This document shows positions 8,456-16,945 of a DNA stretch of 33,560 nucleotides, piece by piece (the first letter of the stretch is position 1; every line of letters begins with the position of its first letter). Source of the DNA: an uncultured Cellvibrionales bacterium (GTDB taxonomy: Bacteria > Pseudomonadota > Gammaproteobacteria > Pseudomonadales > Dasaniaceae); assembly GCA_913019905.1 (NCBI GenBank), contig CAJVZD010000053.1, forward strand, positions 1-33,560, written 5' to 3'. The position numbers and the translations under genes were made by a program. Under the pieces are notes generated by a model. The model was not told the origin of the DNA, did not search any database, and was given only the letters and a program-made list of their open reading frames with translations.

Positions 8456-8464
8456 ATTGCTTTC

Positions 8465-8809
8465 ATGCCTCGAGCCCTGAATACTTACGACATTTTTACC
8501 GCGATCGCCGAACCAAAAAGGCGAGAGCTGGTTGAAACACTGATCGGCAAGGAATTAACGGTAAGTGAGGTGGTAGATATTACCCAATGGAAGCAGCCCA
8601 TGGTGTCGAAGCACTTGGGGGTTTTAAAGGAAGTGGGACTCGTATCGGAGAGGAAAGAAGGACGCCAACGCTTATACCAGGTAAATGCCGATCAATTAAA
8701 ACCGATACAACTGTGGGTAACTCAATTTGAAAAGCACTGGAATAAACAGTTTGATCAACTCGATAGCTACTTAACTAAAATACAAAAAAAAGAGGCACCT
8801 GATGAGTGA
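8465..8809 (+). CDS. ArsR/SmtB-family repressor
   Basis: This 114-residue winged-helix regulator has the ArsR HTH from LTVSEVVDITQWKQPMVSKHLGVL (starting about residue 31) followed by the wing GLVSERKEGRQRLYQV. It contains no cysteine, so it cannot use the classic thiol metal site; it belongs to the ArsR type paired with SRPBCC proteins. The stop overlaps the start of the next gene by 8 nt (ATGAGTGA), indicating translational coupling. There is no clear Shine-Dalgarno before its ATG, and an inverted repeat sits at 8434-8455, so translation from a short leader and autoregulation are both plausible. The signal sensed is unknown. Confidence 0.93.
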   Translation: MPRALNTYDIFTAIAEPKRRELVETLIGKELTVSEVVDITQWKQPMVSKHLGVLKEVGLVSERKEGRQRLYQVNADQLKPIQLWVTQFEKHWNKQFDQLDSYLTKIQKKEAPDE

Positions 8810-9305
8810 ACAATTTCCCGTAGAACCGTCTGTTTTAAGAAAAGATTACAACGCTCCCATGCAACTTGTATACGATGCATGGACACAAGAACAACACCTA
8901 TGCCAATGGCAAGTGCCCAACAAAGACATAGCGTGTGAATACAAGTTCGCGGACATCAAATCAGGCGGCTCCGCATTGCATAAAATGACCATGCCCAACG
9001 GCAATGAAATGTGGCTGCTCACGGAATACCATGAACTTACTCCGCCAGACACCATTATTTTTACCCAATATGAATCTAATGAAAACGGCGATATCAATCC
9101 GCCAACAATGCCCAATTGGCCAAAGGAAATAAGAGCAACAATTAAACTTAGCGAGACAGATGGTATTACAAGCATGCAGTTCATTTGGCAACCCATCAAT
9201 CCAACGCTAGAGGAAGCTGAGGCATGGGAAGCATCGCGATCGCAACACGGTAAAGGTTGGGGCGGCGGATTCGAAATGCTGGCGAATTATCTTGCGACGC
9301 TATAA
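8802..9305 (+). CDS. SRPBCC (AHSA1-type) domain protein
   Basis: This 167-residue protein is an AHSA1/START-like helix-grip fold that binds hydrophobic ligands in a deep cavity. Recognisable family features are the start RKDYNAPMQLVYDAWTQEQHLCQW, the mid-strand WLLTEYHELTPPDTIIFTQY and the C-terminal helix SQHGKGWGGGFEMLANYLATL, where GW--- is the usual signature. It overlaps the ArsR gene by 8 nt. ArsR-SRPBCC pairs are common in proteobacteria; the usual inference is that the ArsR senses or controls a stress handled by the SRPBCC protein, but no ligand is established. It is soluble, with no signal peptide. Confidence 0.9.
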   Translation: MSEQFPVEPSVLRKDYNAPMQLVYDAWTQEQHLCQWQVPNKDIACEYKFADIKSGGSALHKMTMPNGNEMWLLTEYHELTPPDTIIFTQYESNENGDINPPTMPNWPKEIRATIKLSETDGITSMQFIWQPINPTLEEAEAWEASRSQHGKGWGGGFEMLANYLATL

Positions 9306-9491
9306 CTACTAGTCCTCCAGAAACAGCGGTTTTTTGCGGGTCGGGGTTTAATCAGACAACAAATGGGCCTAGGTTGTTGCGTCGAATTCTTGCGCCAGAT
9401 TGTCGGGTAGAAACCCGAGCCACAAAAACACGGATTCTAAATCGATATTTCTGGACGAGCAATCGCTAGATTTAGGCTATTAGGAAAAATA

Positions 9492-9941
9492 ATGAATAAT
9501 ATCGATCACAGAAAACCCCACTGGAGCTTTTGGCTAATTGGTGCAGGGGCGCTAATCTGGAATCTGATGGGTTCAATGAACTTTTTAATGCAATTGAATC
9601 CAGAATTCGTCGCCGCTATGCCTGACACGCATCAAGCGATCATCGAATTACGGCCGCTGTGGGCAACCAGCGCTTTTGCCATCTCCGTATTTGGCGGTGC
9701 CTTCGGTAGTGTTTTACTGATGCTCAAAAGCTCCGCCGCACTCTTTTTATTTTTCGCTTCGCTATTTGGCACTATCCTTACTTTTGTTCCCCATGCACAT
9801 TTGATCGGCTCGACGATCTCTGATCCGTTTGAAATTATCATGATGATTGTTATGCCAATCGCCGTCGGTATTTTTTTACTGGCTTATGCCAGATTCATAA
9901 AAAGAAGGTATAATTCAACTAACATTCATAATAAGTCGTAA
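9492..9941 (+). CDS. Four-helix membrane protein of unknown function
   Basis: This 149-residue protein has four hydrophobic helices (about 10-32, 53-76, 78-98 and 113-135) and a basic C-terminal tail (KRRYNS). The opening HWSFWLIGAGALIWNLMGSMNF, with a conserved WNLMG, places it in a small-membrane-protein family that databases sometimes label sugar transporter without experimental basis. It begins after a TAGGAAAAATA ribosome site, 186 nt downstream of the SRPBCC gene on the same strand. That makes it a probable third member of the ArsR unit, as is often seen for this family. No transport function should be assumed. Confidence 0.8.
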   Translation: MNNIDHRKPHWSFWLIGAGALIWNLMGSMNFLMQLNPEFVAAMPDTHQAIIELRPLWATSAFAISVFGGAFGSVLLMLKSSAALFLFFASLFGTILTFVPHAHLIGSTISDPFEIIMMIVMPIAVGIFLLAYARFIKRRYNSTNIHNKS

Positions 9942-10080
9942 ACTATTCGATCGTCGCGAAACGTTTTATTTCGATGAAGCGCGCATGGTTTAAACGAAAA
10001 TTCCGTCACCAACATGTCGAGGGCATAACGACTTATTCACAAAGACAAAACTCGATCATCCATTATCTATCTATTAAACC

Positions 10081-10521
10081 TCAGCATTCCCGATAAATTA
10101 TTGGCCTTTTCTTAACACCATACAAAAGAGACCAATCTCCCTGCTCAAGATCGTGTCCTTTAGGGAAAGGCGGGCGCGCTTCTTTACCTAGCGATATGAT
10201 TATACGGCGGTCTTCGTAGTACGCTTGGGCAGTTAAGGATTCCATGGTGTAAAGAAATCTCTGTCGTTCAATTCGCATACGATTTAATAGGGCCACGAAA
10301 TCCTCATCATTCAACTCGGCGATTCCATCTTTAGTTTCACCAGAGAAAGTAAATGTGGCGATCGCATGCTTGAACTTTCCGCTCTCTCCTTCGCGCTCGC
10401 AAGTATCCGTGAAAAGATCGCTTCATCGTCGGTTCCAGGCAAAAGCCGCAGCTGACGCACCGGCGCCAATGATCAAAACATCCACTTTTTCGTTGGTGGC
10501 TGAATCCTCAATATCGCTCAA
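10081..10521 (-). pseudogene. Deletion remnant: GMC oxidoreductase N-terminus joined to gluconate-dehydrogenase subunit-3-like C-terminus
   Basis: A TTG at 10521 with AGGCGG upstream starts a frame whose first 33 residues contain VDVLIIGAGASAAAFAWN, the FAD-binding Rossmann start of GMC oxidoreductases. It meets an in-frame TGA at 10423-10425. The same frame then continues as SDLFTDTCEREGE... through YYEDRRIIISLGKEARPPFPKGHDLEQGDWSLL, typical of the gluconate 2-dehydrogenase subunit-3 family, to a stop at 10081. The 500 or so residues that should follow in a GMC enzyme are missing, so a large internal deletion has joined two neighbouring genes of one dehydrogenase. The segment directly follows the enolase-superfamily pseudogene (TAA at 10524-10526). 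It is very unlikely to encode a functional enzyme. Confidence 0.75.
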
Positions 10522-10523
10522 CG

Positions 10524-11723
10524 TTACCGCCTGAAATCCGACAATTTTCCGCGACAGCTATCGAGCTTATCTTCGTCCAACTCAATACCGATACCGGGCC
10601 GGTCAGATACGATGAAATCACCCTCCTCCCAAACAAACGGCTCTTTCATAATTTCATTGAAGAAACCATCACCCTTACCGATACTTTCTTGAATCAGGAA
10701 GTTAGGAACATTCGCATCAATCTGCAAGGCGGCGGCGGTAATAACGGGGCCTCCCCACACGTGTGGGGCCATCAACACATAATTGGCTTACGCTAGCGTC
10801 GCGATTTTCTTGGTCGCTGTTATTCCACCAATGCTACCCAAATCTGGTTGCGCTACAGCACAAGCGCCCTCATTAAACAGCAGTTGAAATTCAAAGGGCG
10901 TCACCAGGTGCTCCCCGGTCGAGATGGGTATAGTCGTTGATCTAGCTATGCGGCCCATCTCCTTGTAGTTTTCTGGCGGACAGGGCTCTTCCAGCCAGAG
11001 CGGATCATATTGCTCAAGGCGTGACGCTAAACGAATCGCAGCAGCAGGCGCCGTTTCACCGTGGGTCCCGATTAGTATGTCGGCTCGGGTTCCAATCGCT
11101 TCTCGAATCGCACCAACGGCTTTTTCAGCATGATCTAATTCATTCTGCGGTAAATCCCAGGGTTTTATTCCCTTCGGCTTGGATTGAACCAGCGGATCAA
11201 ATTTCAAACCGGTAAATCCCTGGCTCACCAGATCGAGCGCCATTTCCGCTAAATGTTCCGGATCCCGAGTCCAAGACTTTGTGGCTTTCACAAGACTGGT
11301 CGTTTCTTTTTGATCATAAATGTAGGTATAGGTACGAATTCGATCCCGACACTTACCACCCAAAAGGTTATAAACAGGAGTTTTCAAGTGCTTTCCACTG
11401 ATATCCCACAGAGCTGTGTCAAAAGCACTGATGATACCTAATATGACATAGTCAGGGTGTTGGTGGGTTAAGGATGCGTATAGCTTTTGGTATATATACT
11501 CTCGATCGAGTACGTCTTCCCCTTTCAGGTGTGTGTCGAAAATGTCCTTAACCATTGCTTCGAAGCCGCCTTCCAGACCGTACAATACAGACAATATAGC
11601 CGTCTCGCCCCAACCCTCGAACCCATTGTCAGTTTCAAGTTTTACAAAATACCAAAGCAAGCCACCTTTATGGGGAGGATCAGTTTTTATAACAAAGGAT
11701 CGAACATTTGTAAGTTTTGGCAA
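10524..11723 (-). pseudogene. Enolase-superfamily (mandelate racemase/muconate lactonizing type) enzyme, nonsense codon
   Basis: This near-complete sugar-acid dehydratase/cycloisomerase gene has an N-terminal capping domain (GGLLWYFVKLETDNGFEGWGE), then a barrel domain with GFTGLKFDP, ILIGTHGE, LWLEEPCPPEN and ISTGEHL, each placing a metal or acid/base residue. The frame is interrupted at 10788-10790 by TAA inside KKIATLA-stop-ANYVLMAPHVWGGP; homologues have Glu here, so a single G-to-T change (GAA to TAA) explains it. The rest continues in frame to RGKLSDFRR and a stop at 10524. The GTHG motif recalls the 3,6-anhydrogalactonate cycloisomerase branch, but I hold that subfamily only weakly. 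The start at 11723 is TTG and uncertain. With the deleted GMC/subunit-3 genes downstream, the locus looks like an abandoned sugar-acid oxidation pathway. Confidence 0.82.
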
Positions 11724-12498
11724 AACTTTCCCGGCCTCTCGTTTTAAAAGAATGACGGAAAAAATGATAGCTTACCACCACAGGTTTTCGCGACTGCTTG
11801 CTCTAGACAATCAATGCAGTCAAAAAACACAACAACCATTAACTATTCATACAATATAATAGATAGAAGGAAAATTGCAGGAGTCTTTTCCTACTGACTA
11901 AATGATTTCTGCTGCTGATAGGAAAGCCTCGGCTAAAACAGCATCAAGGAAATGAATCCAAACCGTTCGAAAACTTGCAGAGTGACGGGGTCCTGTCAGG
12001 AAGACAGAAAACGCCTATGTGTTTCAATCTTTTGTGCTGTTTGGATGAGCCAAGCGCTTCGATTACCGATCGTGATGAGTGAATACGAGAATAATAAAGG
12101 TCGTGAGGCGGTTCTTTGTTCCGTAGTTTGGCTCAGGAAACTTCATTTAGGAGGCGGAAATACGATTCAAATTCCCCCCCGGGAGTCCTATTTATCTCAT
12201 CGCACTGGAAGGGGAATTAGATCTATCGCGGTTCGCAGACGATGACGGAACGAAATGTCCGAAGATTTTTGCTTTCGCTCATCTAAACCTAGCGTCCCAG
12301 TACCGTCTATCTATTTCGTTAGGTTCACTTCGGAACCTTATCAAAAATCGAAATCAAGAATCAAGAATGAAAAGTCAAGAAATCGGAAACGGAAAGTTGA
12401 GAGGATTGGAGCTTAGTGCAGCTTATCAGAGACAGAAGACTATGGTAACTCACAAACTAAGGGACTTATTTCTATCGTAGAGCAAGTCCCTGGGAGTT
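11724..12498. other. Long intergenic region without a supported gene
   Basis: These 775 nt hold only short open frames with family-less translations, including one at 11952-12245 on the plus strand. Short AAGAATCAAGAA-type direct repeats occur near 12355-12380. Because the neighbouring catabolic locus is decayed, this may be eroded coding sequence (for example a lost transporter or regulator), but nothing recognisable remains. A hairpin lies at 12460-12491. Confidence 0.5.
12460..12491 (-). terminator. Hairpin downstream of DUF2489 gene, possible terminator
   Basis: Arms AGGGACTT and AAGTCCCT (8 bp, perfect) enclose a 16-nt loop, starting 8 nt after the DUF2489 stop when read on the minus strand. 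There is no strong T-tract after it, so it may be a weak or Rho-assisted terminator or an mRNA-stabilising stem. Confidence 0.45.
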
Positions 12499-12966
12499 CT
12501 ACTTCGCAGGTGGCTGCATAGATCCCTGCAATGACAAAACTGCCTCGGCGATTGCCGAACGATGGGTATTTTCAATGACTTCGCGCTCTCGATTGAAATC
12601 AGCTTGTTCAGCAGAGCTTAAGGATTTCCAGCTGGTAAGAATGGGAATATGAGCGGTGGCTTTTGCGAGTTGGTCAAAGGCTTGATAGCCAATGCCTTCT
12701 CTTTCCGATTCAGGTAAAGCCAAACTAAGCGACATAATACGAATCGCAGCTTCAGTAAGAGATACCTGCTTTTGCTCGAGGACACGTAACATAATTGAGA
12801 TATTTTCACGGGCGTTATTAGCTGATTCCTGCCGTTTTAACGACCAATCATGCGCGGCTTTTTCTCTCTGCTTTTTCTGCCGCCGGACCTGTAATACTAG
12901 ATACGTCGCATAGCAAGCCAAGCACATAATAATCAGCACGGCAAATATTGCCAACATTGTCTGCAT
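12499..12966 (-). CDS. DUF2489 domain-containing membrane-anchored protein
   Basis: This 155-residue protein has one N-terminal membrane helix (about 3-25, MLAIFAVLIIMCLACYATYLVL), then a basic stretch and a helical soluble domain. The pattern NARENISIMLRVLEQKQVSLTEAAIRI (from about 52) through LPESEREGIGYQAFDQLAKATAHIPILTSWKSLS matches DUF2489 as I know it from pseudomonads and related gammaproteobacteria. No function is known. The ATG at 12966 follows GAAGAGATTATTATA. It stands alone, divergent from the OmpV-like operon 355 nt away. Confidence 0.78.
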   Translation of the reverse strand: MQTMLAIFAVLIIMCLACYATYLVLQVRRQKKQREKAAHDWSLKRQESANNARENISIMLRVLEQKQVSLTEAAIRIMSLSLALPESEREGIGYQAFDQLAKATAHIPILTSWKSLSSAEQADFNREREVIENTHRSAIAEAVLSLQGSMQPPAK

Positions 12967-13321
12967 TATAATAATCTCTTCTCAGATTTGATCTATCAAC
13001 TTCTAACAGGCCTAAAAGAACTGTCATTTAGCTAGCCAACAAGCGGCTCTCTATACCAGTGCCAACGTCTATTCTAGACATCGAATACATGACAACTGTA
13101 ACACGAGCCCCCTATGATTCCTCCGTTGTCATTATGCTCGCTCCATAATCTTTCTTAAAACGGCAATTTTTACCAGCGATTGTTAATGTGGTTTATTTAT
13201 TACAATACGGAAAGTCGCTAGAATGGTTACAATTTGATACACCTTGACAAACAGTGGTACGACTTTAATGAGTCCACATCGTTAATATACTTCCACCCAT
13301 TAACATCAATGAGATTAACAC
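12967..13321. promoter_or_regulatory. Divergent intergenic region, DUF2489 / OmpV-like operon
   Basis: This region must carry the promoter of the four-gene envelope operon. A consensus -35 TTGACA is seen at 13244-13249 with a TTTAAT at 13264-13269, a spacing (14 nt) shorter than ideal. I could not identify a confident binding box for the downstream OmpR-type response regulator. Confidence 0.35.
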
Positions 13322-14212
13322 ATGAAAGCTCTCTTACGTGGAAGTATCACTAGCTTATTGCTAGGTGCAGTATTAGTAAATTCGGCTTCGCCAATGGCAG
13401 AAGAAGCGACCCTTGATTCAAACGACGAAAATGACAGGAGCGGCGGCTACTTAAAAATAGGTTACGGTTACAAGTACGAAAAAACCCCCTACCACGACGA
13501 GAAAAACGGCGCCTCGATGTTTCTCAGCGGCCGCTACCAATTCGAAAATGGCATCTACCTGGAAGCATCACACGGTGCCAACGAGCTTAGCATCGGCAAC
13601 AGCTTAGGCTATAACTTCTACAATACCGATCACTGGAGTTTTGATATTCACGGCATGCAAGCTCACGGCGGTACCGAAATGGGCTTTGGATTTAAAAAGG
13701 CTGGCGAGGAACAGGCTGAATTTGAAATCCTGCATATGGACAGAAAAGCCACTTATATGTTGGGATTAAGAACGACCGGCACCTATGATCAAACCACTTT
13801 CCAATTTACCATTGCGCCCTACTCGTTTAACGACGAATATGACGATGGGATTTTTGCGACAGCGTGGGTTGGACATTCCTGGCAGTTAAAGAACTGGGAG
13901 TTCCATGCTATGGCCGGCGTCAATTACCGCTCAGAAGAAATAATCAACTACTACTACTCAACCTCCGATGAACTAATCGCAAGAAATGACCCTCAGTTGG
14001 GCGCATACCGAGCCAATGGCGGATTTGACGTAGTCGGCCAAGTGGGCGTTAGCTATCCGGTCAGTGAAAACATATTATTTGAAAGCTACCTAAGATTTAC
14101 CGAAGTATCAGATGAGATTAGCGATAGTCCGGTAATGCAGCTCTTTAGCGATCTGGACGGGCGACTCGAGAATGTTTCCGAGTTCGGCATACTTTTTAGC
14201 TACGTATTTTAG
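13322..14212 (+). CDS. MipA/OmpV-family outer membrane beta-barrel protein
   Basis: This 296-residue protein has a cleavable signal peptide (MKALLRG...NSASPMA, cut expected after about residue 26) and an acidic linker. It then forms amphipathic beta strands of a small barrel (YLKIGYGYKYE, GIYLEASHG, FATAWVGHSWQ, WEFHAMAGVNYRSE), ending with an outer-membrane C-terminal Phe (FGILFSYVF). The repeated IGNSLGYNF and VVGQVGVSYPVSENILFESYLRFTEVSD are typical of MipA/OmpV. It leads an operon with the DUF3019 gene 12 nt downstream and a two-component system. The family has been linked to scaffolding of murein enzymes (MipA) and to porin-like roles (OmpV). Here a regulated envelope-response role is inferred from context. 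Confidence 0.85.
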   Translation: MKALLRGSITSLLLGAVLVNSASPMAEEATLDSNDENDRSGGYLKIGYGYKYEKTPYHDEKNGASMFLSGRYQFENGIYLEASHGANELSIGNSLGYNFYNTDHWSFDIHGMQAHGGTEMGFGFKKAGEEQAEFEILHMDRKATYMLGLRTTGTYDQTTFQFTIAPYSFNDEYDDGIFATAWVGHSWQLKNWEFHAMAGVNYRSEEIINYYYSTSDELIARNDPQLGAYRANGGFDVVGQVGVSYPVSENILFESYLRFTEVSDEISDSPVMQLFSDLDGRLENVSEFGILFSYVF

Positions 14213-14224
14213 CGGAGAGAAAAA

Positions 14225-14665
14225 ATGAAACTCTCTGTCAGAATGAATCAATATACAGTGTCGATACAACAACAAAAGGCTGCTCTCAGGCTTTGGTTTA
14301 CGATCGGTTTTATCGCGCTAAACTTTGTTACTGTAGCTGCTGCGAACGAAACAACACTTAATCTAAAACCCGCTCAATGTATCGCAATACATCAGGGGAA
14401 AATGTGTTATGTCGATATAGAGCTACAGTGGCAAGCGCAGGATAAAGGTGAATATTGCCTCTATTCGTCACAACAAACAGAACCATTGAAATGTTGGCGA
14501 CAGACGAATCACGGGCAGTTTGAACGTGAAATAGTTACTCGACATAACGTAATATTCCAACTACGACAAGAAAAACCTGCTGGCGTTCTGATCTCAAAAG
14601 AATTGGAAATGGCCTGGGTCTATAAACGAAATGCCAAAGCTCGTTCTTCCTGGCGAATGTTTTAG
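14225..14665 (+). CDS. DUF3019 family periplasmic protein
   Basis: This 146-residue protein has an internal hydrophobic segment near the N-terminus (about 22-41, LWFTIGFIALNFVTVAAANE) acting as a signal peptide with a long basic n-region. The mature part LKPAQCIAIHQGKMCYVDIELQW...EYCLYS...LKCWRQ holds four cysteines, likely two disulfides in an immunoglobulin-like fold; this matches DUF3019. The start is supported by GGAGAGAAAAA upstream. In related gammaproteobacteria DUF3019 proteins sit with MipA/OmpV and an OmpR-type two-component system, exactly as here. A periplasmic modulator of the sensor kinase or porin is a reasonable guess without direct evidence. Confidence 0.8.
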   Translation: MKLSVRMNQYTVSIQQQKAALRLWFTIGFIALNFVTVAAANETTLNLKPAQCIAIHQGKMCYVDIELQWQAQDKGEYCLYSSQQTEPLKCWRQTNHGQFEREIVTRHNVIFQLRQEKPAGVLISKELEMAWVYKRNAKARSSWRMF

Positions 14666-14700
14666 TGATTGTTTTAGTGATTGCTTTAGTGAGTGTTTGA
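14658..14700 (+). repeat. 12-bp tandem repeat spanning the DUF3019 stop
   Basis: TGTTTTAGTGAT occurs twice exactly (14658-14669, 14670-14681), then as TGCTTTAGTGAG (14682-14693) and a partial TGTTTGA. Each unit carries TAG and TGA stops; the DUF3019 stop codon lies in the first unit. The array fills the gap to the response regulator and lengthens the spacing between the two genes. Confidence 0.85.
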
Positions 14701-14716
14701 GAGACATCGATTGATC

Positions 14717-15445
14717 ATGATTCAAAGTAAACCGCATATTCTTATCGTCGAAGACGATGCCGAGTTAGCCGAATGGATGCAAGACTACCTCGCCGCTAAA
14801 AACTACGAAGTAATAGTCACTCACCGCGGCGATGATGCGGTTACTCTGATTCAGAAATGCAATCCCGACATCGTAATACTGGACGGCATGTTACCTGGCA
14901 TGGATGGGATGGATGTCTGTAAGACAGTGCGCCCGGCCTTTGTCAATGCGATCATTATGCTGACTGCCCGAGATGAAGAAATCGACGAAGTGTTAGGTCT
15001 CGAGATGGGAGCGGACGACTATTTGACCAAACCGGTTCGCGCCAGGGCATTATTGGCGCGAATTCGGAAGCATATTGATCGTCAAGCAACCACATCGACT
15101 AACCGGAACGAAACGCTGAGTGACGCTGAAGAAAGCGGCATTTTACAATTCAATAATCTCGTCATAGATCGTCAGGCAATGGTCGTTTCTCTCGACGACG
15201 TCAAAATCAAAATATCTTCCAATGAGTTCGATGTCTTATGGCTATTAGCCAAGAGGGCTGGACAGATAGTTTCGCGAGATGAACTCGTTAGCGAATTAAG
15301 AGGTTTTGACTATGACGGTTTTGACCGCTCTATTGACTTGAGGGTTTCGCGATTGCGGAAGAAGCTTCATGACGACCCGGCTCAACCCTTTCGCATTAAA
15401 ACGATTTGGGGCAAAGGTTATTTTTTTGCCAAAGATGCGTGGTAA
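14717..15445 (+). CDS. OmpR-family response regulator
   Basis: This 242-residue regulator has a receiver domain (acidic pair Asp13-Asp14, phosphorylation site Asp56 in DIVILDGMLPGMDG, Thr83, Lys105 in DDYLTKPV) and a C-terminal winged helix (NEFDVLWLLAKRAGQIVSRDEL ... SIDLRVSRLRKKLHDDP ... GKGYFF). The ATG at 14717 is preferred; a GTG at 14693 lies inside a tandem repeat and gives a nonsensical extension. The kinase gene follows after 4 nt, so the pair is translationally coupled. It resembles RstA-like regulators. Likely targets include its own operon, starting with the OmpV-like gene. Confidence 0.92.
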   Translation: MIQSKPHILIVEDDAELAEWMQDYLAAKNYEVIVTHRGDDAVTLIQKCNPDIVILDGMLPGMDGMDVCKTVRPAFVNAIIMLTARDEEIDEVLGLEMGADDYLTKPVRARALLARIRKHIDRQATTSTNRNETLSDAEESGILQFNNLVIDRQAMVVSLDDVKIKISSNEFDVLWLLAKRAGQIVSRDELVSELRGFDYDGFDRSIDLRVSRLRKKLHDDPAQPFRIKTIWGKGYFFAKDAW

Positions 15446-15449
15446 CCCG

Positions 15450-16766
15450 ATGCGTACATTAACACTTTCATTATTGTTGGTAGCATTGGTCGCGACGGTC
15501 GGTTTAGGTTGGTTGTTTGACCAACTATACGATCAATACTACGACGGCGAACAAACCCAGAACAATGACAAAACCAAAGATATAGAACAGCTTGGAATGA
15601 CTTTGGCAACCACATTAAACGCATTGCCCAACAGACACGAGTTTGTCCAAAAATGGCAAAAAGAAAGAGATTCGTCTGCAGCACCGGAAGAAACGCACCA
15701 ATACAGTTTGTCTATTATCGAGGCTAAAGATTCTCCACTGCCAGATCATCTGCTTGACACAATACGTCAAGGTACGCCATTGCTACTGGAAACGATCAGC
15801 CATTTAACGTATCACTTCTATTTGCCAGAACACGCTGAGCTATTAGTCTTGAAGTCAGTTTCGGAACAAAGCTACGGTGAGGAGAAATCACTAAACTACA
15901 TTTTCACCTCGTTGTTCTACGTTGCTTTACTGTTATTGTTCTTTATGTGGGCATTTCCTCTCGTAAGACAATTGTTAACACTAAGGCAAGCGGCAAAGTC
16001 ATTTGGTAACGGCAAATTGGAGCAAAGAATAAACATCAGCTCATTGTCCTATATTCGAGATATTGAACTTGAGTTCAACCATATGGCACAACGAATTGAA
16101 GATTTAGTTGGCGACGTCAAGTTGTTAAGCAGCGCGGTATCGCATGATTTAAGAACGCCGTTGGCCCGCATACGTTTCGGTATAGACACCTTGCGCGAAG
16201 AAAACGATCCCATAATGCGGCGGCGGTACGAAGAAAAGATCAGTAATAATGTCGATGAAATGACCTCACTGGTAGAAACATTATTGGCGTATTCACGCCT
16301 CGATCAGGCCATGCTTGAGTTAAATAAAGAAAAAATCAACCTGTCACAACTCATTGCAAGGTGCGTTGAAAAGCTTGGTTCCGAAACCAATGAAATGTCA
16401 TTCCTTCGGCCTCAGTCGGATGTGTACATTCATGCAGACAAAAGCTATTTAGTTATATTAGTTAACAACCTACTTCAAAATGCCATTAATTATGGCGCCG
16501 GCAAAGTAGTCATTCAATTGATTGCTGAACAAGCCGAAATAAAATTGACTATTGACGACAATGGCAAAGGGGTGCCTGTCACTCAACGGGAAAGTATTTT
16601 CTTGCCGTTTATTAGAGGAACGGAAAGTAACGGTGAAAGCAACGGCCATGGTGTCGGGCTGGCGATTGTAAAACGCATCGCAGAATGGCATAACGGTGAG
16701 GTAAGCGTTTGCAGTTCCGACAAATTAACGGGGGCGCAATTTACCGCAGTTTTCCCGGAAACCTAG
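15450..16766 (+). CDS. Sensor histidine kinase (RstB-like)
   Basis: This inner-membrane kinase of 438 residues has TM1 (about 4-24), a periplasmic domain of about 125 residues, TM2 (about 150-169), a HAMP linker and a dimerisation/phosphoacceptor helix with His232 in SSAVSHDLRTPLARI. An ATP-binding domain follows, with NLLQNAINYG (N box), IDDNGKGVP (G1) and GHGVGLAIVKRI (G2). The ATG at 15450 (MRTLTLS) is chosen; another ATG at 15435 overlaps the regulator stop by 11 nt and would add five residues. The periplasmic domain is the expected sensing part; the neighbouring DUF3019 and OmpV-like proteins suggest an envelope or cation signal. Confidence 0.92.
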   Translation: MRTLTLSLLLVALVATVGLGWLFDQLYDQYYDGEQTQNNDKTKDIEQLGMTLATTLNALPNRHEFVQKWQKERDSSAAPEETHQYSLSIIEAKDSPLPDHLLDTIRQGTPLLLETISHLTYHFYLPEHAELLVLKSVSEQSYGEEKSLNYIFTSLFYVALLLLFFMWAFPLVRQLLTLRQAAKSFGNGKLEQRINISSLSYIRDIELEFNHMAQRIEDLVGDVKLLSSAVSHDLRTPLARIRFGIDTLREENDPIMRRRYEEKISNNVDEMTSLVETLLAYSRLDQAMLELNKEKINLSQLIARCVEKLGSETNEMSFLRPQSDVYIHADKSYLVILVNNLLQNAINYGAGKVVIQLIAEQAEIKLTIDDNGKGVPVTQRESIFLPFIRGTESNGESNGHGVGLAIVKRIAEWHNGEVSVCSSDKLTGAQFTAVFPET

Positions 16767-16914
16767 TTGCCGAATTGCGTAGCCATTTTCGTTCTGTGGG
16801 ACAAACCGCTTTACTAAACACTATTCACAAACCGTCCTTTCACGCTCACCGTCACGTTTAATCAACCGTCGTCCTGGACACTAAATAATTCGGCAAGTAG
16901 TAAATTTTTAGTCG

Positions 16915-16941
16915 TTGATATCAGTTTAGTGTTATTATAAC
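16915..16941 (+). promoter_or_regulatory. Putative promoter and palindrome of the TetR gene
   Basis: A -35-like TTGATA (16915-16920) and -10-like TATAAC (16936-16941, 15-nt spacing) precede the ATG at 16946 so closely that the transcript would be nearly leaderless. There is no Shine-Dalgarno. The 11-bp palindrome GTTATTATAAC (16931-16941, perfect about its central base) overlaps the -10 and could be an autorepression site. Confidence 0.4.
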
Positions 16942-16945
16942 AACC

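Noticed and set aside
10423..10425. TGA read-through as evidence for a variant genetic code (two in-frame TGAs in the window)
   Set aside because: Several intact genes end at TGA (for example the ArsR gene at 8807-8809 and the protease gene at 26512-26514), so TGA is a normal stop here.
11533..11859. Open frame antisense to the enolase pseudogene start
   Set aside because: Opposite strand shadow of a clear protein-coding frame.
11952..12245. 97-codon open frame in the long gap
   Set aside because: Translation is rich in Arg/Ser/Cys without any motif; no ribosome site; not supported.
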